From Chitinophaga pinensis (GTDB taxonomy: Bacteria > Bacteroidota > Bacteroidia > NS11-12g > UBA955), in assembly GCA_945890895.1 (NCBI GenBank), contig CAMDDG010000011.1, positions 1 to 54,711 on the forward strand: DNA of 54,711 nt. The letters are read 5' to 3'. The stretch's first letter is position 1. Every line of letters begins with the position of its first letter. Positions 52,758-54,711 of this stretch are shown here, in pieces. The position numbers were made by a program, and so were the translations under genes. The notes under the pieces were generated by a model. That model was not told the origin of the DNA. It did no database searches and saw nothing but the letters and a program-made list of their open reading frames with translations.

Positions 52758-54110
52758 TTATGCGTTAACGTTCTCAAACTTTTTTTCACTCACCAAACCG
52801 TAGTTTCTCTCTTGCGATAAAATAGGTTCTTTTACATGCCACTCAAATTCTTCACGGAAATGACGAATTGCAGCGGCTACCGGCCAAGCTGCAGCATCTC
52901 CCAAAGGACAAATGGTATTTCCTTCAATTTTACTTTGAATTTCCCAAAGTAAATCAATATCTTCCATTTTGCCTTTACCGGTTTCAATATTATGAAGAAC
53001 CTTTTTCATCCAGCCAGTACCTTCTCTGCATGGTGAACACTGTCCGCACGATTCATGATGATAAAAACGTGCAAAATTCCAAGTATTTCTTACAATGCAT
53101 TGATCTTCATCATAAACTATAAAACCACCTGAACCCAACATGGATCCTGTTGCAAACCCACCATCTGCCAAACTTTCGTAGGTCATCAAACGATCGTTGC
53201 CTTCCGCAGTTTTACATACCAAATAATGTGGCAGTATTGGAACTGAAGATCCGCCTGGAACACATGCTTTTAACTTTTTGCCGTTCTTAATTCCACCACA
53301 ATAGGTATCTGAATATATAAATTCTTCCACACTAACACCTAGTTCAATCTCATATACACCCGGTTTATTGATATTTCCTGATGCCGAGATAAGTTTAGTG
53401 CCAGTTGATCGTCCAATTCCGATAGAAGCATAAGCGTCGCCACCTTCATTAATAATTGGCACAACAGCCGCAATGGTTTCCACGTTGTTTACAACCGTTG
53501 GTCTTTGCCACAAACCTTGTACAGCGGGGAAAGGTGGTTTCATTCTTGGATTTCCTCGTTTACCTTCTAAACTTTCAATTAAAGCTGTTTCTTCCCCACA
53601 AATATAGGCTCCTGCACCAGGGGAAACCGCTAAATCCAAGTCAAATCCACTTCCTAAAATATTTTTACCCAACCATCCGTTGTTATATGCTTCTTGAATT
53701 GCTTTTTCTAAAATTCGAAGAACATACATATATTCACCACGAATGTAAATGTACGACTGATTTGCACCTAACGCATAAGAAGATAGAATCATACCTTCAA
53801 TCAATAAATGTGGAATTTTTTCCATCAAATATCGATCTTTAAATGTACCTGGCTCAGATTCATCGGCATTACACAATAAATGACGAGGAACTCCTTCAGG
53901 TTTAGCCAAAAAGCTCCATTTCATTCCTGTTGGAAAGCCTGCTCCTCCTCTACCTCTTAAACCCGATTTTTTAACTTCTTCTACAATATCATCGGGCGAC
54001 ATGCTTTTTAGTGCTTTTTCAACAGCCGCATATCCACCGTTTTTACGGTACACATCGTAAGATTGAATACCTTCAATATGGTCGTTGGCAAGTAATAATT
54101 TCCTAGTCAT
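52758..54110 (-). CDS. nuoF: NADH-quinone oxidoreductase subunit F (NADH/FMN binding)
   Basis: A 450-residue flavoprotein subunit that oxidises NADH and passes electrons via FMN to cluster N3. The NADH-binding loop is [16 protein letters not shown], the FMN site includes [14 protein letters not shown], and the N3 cluster ligands lie in [12 protein letters not shown] with a later Cys in [14 protein letters not shown] chose the ATG at 54110 ([10 protein letters not shown]), which overlaps nuoE by 8 bases; an ATG at 54158 inside nuoE would add 16 residues unlike the family. Confidence 0.96.
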   Translation of the reverse strand: MTRKLLLANDHIEGIQSYDVYRKNGGYAAVEKALKSMSPDDIVEEVKKSGLRGRGGAGFPTGMKWSFLAKPEGVPRHLLCNADESEPGTFKDRYLMEKIPHLLIEGMILSSYALGANQSYIYIRGEYMYVLRILEKAIQEAYNNGWLGKNILGSGFDLDLAVSPGAGAYICGEETALIESLEGKRGNPRMKPPFPAVQGLWQRPTVVNNVETIAAVVPIINEGGDAYASIGIGRSTGTKLISASGNINKPGVYEIELGVSVEEFIYSDTYCGGIKNGKKLKACVPGGSSVPILPHYLVCKTAEGNDRLMTYESLADGGFATGSMLGSGGFIVYDEDQCIVRNTWNFARFYHHESCGQCSPCREGTGWMKKVLHNIETGKGKMEDIDLLWEIQSKIEGNTICPLGDAAAWPVAAAIRHFREEFEWHVKEPILSQERNYGLVSEKKFENVNA

Positions 54111-54642
54111 TGTTCTGTCCCATATAATTAGCCGATGGATGGTTTCTATATTGTTCAATTAACGCATCCACTTTATCTTCTGTTAAGTGTTCATGGTATT
54201 TCTCACCCGCCTGCAACATAGGAGCATATCCGCATGCGCCTAGGCATTCAACAGCTTTAAGAGTGAAAATACCATCAGACGTAGTTTCACCTTCTTTAAT
54301 ACCCAATTTCTTTTCGATATACGATATAATTTTTTCGGCTCCTTCTATCATGCAAGGACCAGTTCTACACACTTCTAATTTAACTTTACCCACTTTTTGG
54401 GTATCGTACATACTGTAAAAAGTGGCAACTTCATATACTTCAATAGGTTGAATATGAAGCAGTCTGGCAACATAATCCATTACATCTGCATTTAGCCAAC
54501 CAAAATGAGCTTGTGCAATGTGCAAAACACGAATTAACGCACTTTTTTGCTTTCCCTCAGGAAATAAGGATATAACTCTTTGAACCTCATCCAGAAGTTC
54601 TTTCGGAAATTCGATATTTGTATTTTCTTCCACGTCCTTCAA
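54103..54642 (-). CDS. nuoE: NADH-quinone oxidoreductase subunit E (2Fe-2S)
   Basis: A 179-residue thioredoxin-like ferredoxin subunit carrying cluster N1a. The four ligands are visible as CRTGPC and, further on, CLGAC; the helical N-terminal part has FPEGKQKSALIRVLHIAQAHFGWL. The start is uncertain: TTG at 54642 lies 6 bases after the nuoD stop, and an in-frame GTG at 54633 is the alternative; there is no ATG in this region. It overlaps the nuoF start by 8 bases. Confidence 0.94.
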   Translation of the reverse strand: MKDVEENTNIEFPKELLDEVQRVISLFPEGKQKSALIRVLHIAQAHFGWLNADVMDYVARLLHIQPIEVYEVATFYSMYDTQKVGKVKLEVCRTGPCMIEGAEKIISYIEKKLGIKEGETTSDGIFTLKAVECLGACGYAPMLQAGEKYHEHLTEDKVDALIEQYRNHPSANYMGQNND

Positions 54643-54648
54643 TGTTAA

Positions 54649-54711
54649 TTAAGCGTCCAACTCACCTGCTATTACATTCATACTACTCATTGTTAAGATT
54701 GCATCACTCAA
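54649..54711 (-). CDS. nuoD: NADH-quinone oxidoreductase subunit D, last 20 residues (5' end outside window)
   Basis: Reading the minus strand from the window edge gives LSDAILTMSSMNVIAGELDA and a TAA stop. This matches the C-terminal end of NuoD (typically ...DVVAI.GS.D.V.GE.DR-like), the 49-kDa quinone-site subunit. It ends 6 bases before nuoE, in the canonical D-E-F-G-H order. Only the tail is in view. Confidence 0.85.
   Translation of the reverse strand: MSDAILTMSSMNVIAGELDA

Overview
This 54.7 kb window is an AT-rich chromosomal segment of a member of the Bacteroidota. The phylum call rests on several things seen in the sequence. Three secreted proteins end in a Por/type IX secretion (type A) C-terminal sorting domain. 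LpxC and FabZ are fused into one protein. Many genes carry a TAnnTTTG-type -7 promoter element close to the start codon, and Shine-Dalgarno sequences are almost absent. I cannot place it reliably below phylum. I see no insertion sequence, prophage, CRISPR array or rRNA. One tRNA gene (Val, anticodon TAC) is present.

Layout. 1-2.7 kb: 3' end of gyrA and a secreted TPR protein. 2.8-6.3 kb: a large BNR-repeat/PKD T9SS cargo protein (minus). 6.4-7.6 kb: homogentisate dioxygenase (minus). 7.7-10.2 kb: an unrecognised protein followed by an RqcH/NFACT ribosome-rescue protein. 10.3-10.45 kb: tRNA-Val with promoter and terminator. 10.6-13.7 kb: DUF779 protein and AldB-type aldehyde dehydrogenase, divergent from an AraC-family regulator, with a candidate direct-repeat operator between them. 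13.7-16.1 kb: M42 aminopeptidase, LpxL-like acyltransferase and ArsR-type regulator. 16.1-19.4 kb: serC-serA-DUF1015 operon (minus). 19.4-20.1 kb: small exported protein. 20.4-26.6 kb: nuoI-J-K-L-M-N (minus). 26.6-50.6 kb: 24 kb of unrelated genes. These are an OmpA-like protein, a C25-fold T9SS cargo, a membrane pyrophosphatase with a Cys-rich tail, a second BNR protein with a glycosyltransferase, an aspartate aminotransferase, a heptose-phosphate kinase, two POT peptide transporters, the lpxD-lpxC/fabZ-lpxA-ABC ATPase operon, an FG-GAP T9SS protein and murF. 50.8-54.7 kb: nuoD(partial)-E-F-G-H (minus).

How the genes fit together. Much of the window serves the cell envelope: lipid A (lpxD, lpxC/fabZ, lpxA, an LpxL-like acyltransferase), LPS core heptose (hldA-type kinase), peptidoglycan (murF, OmpA domain) and T9SS cargo. 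Energy conversion is the second theme, with respiratory complex I and a cation-pumping pyrophosphatase.

The most notable architectural feature is that complex I is encoded in two blocks on the same strand and in canonical order (D-E-F-G-H, then I-J-K-L-M-N). They are separated by about 24 kb of unrelated genes, as though a nuo operon had been opened exactly between nuoH and nuoI. Other points worth a second look are the 12-cysteine tail on the pyrophosphatase, a probable pseudo-peptidase T9SS cargo, a 21-bp-spaced direct repeat between araC and aldB, and a G-less C-containing tract downstream of the TPR gene. I found no clear new defence or mobile system.
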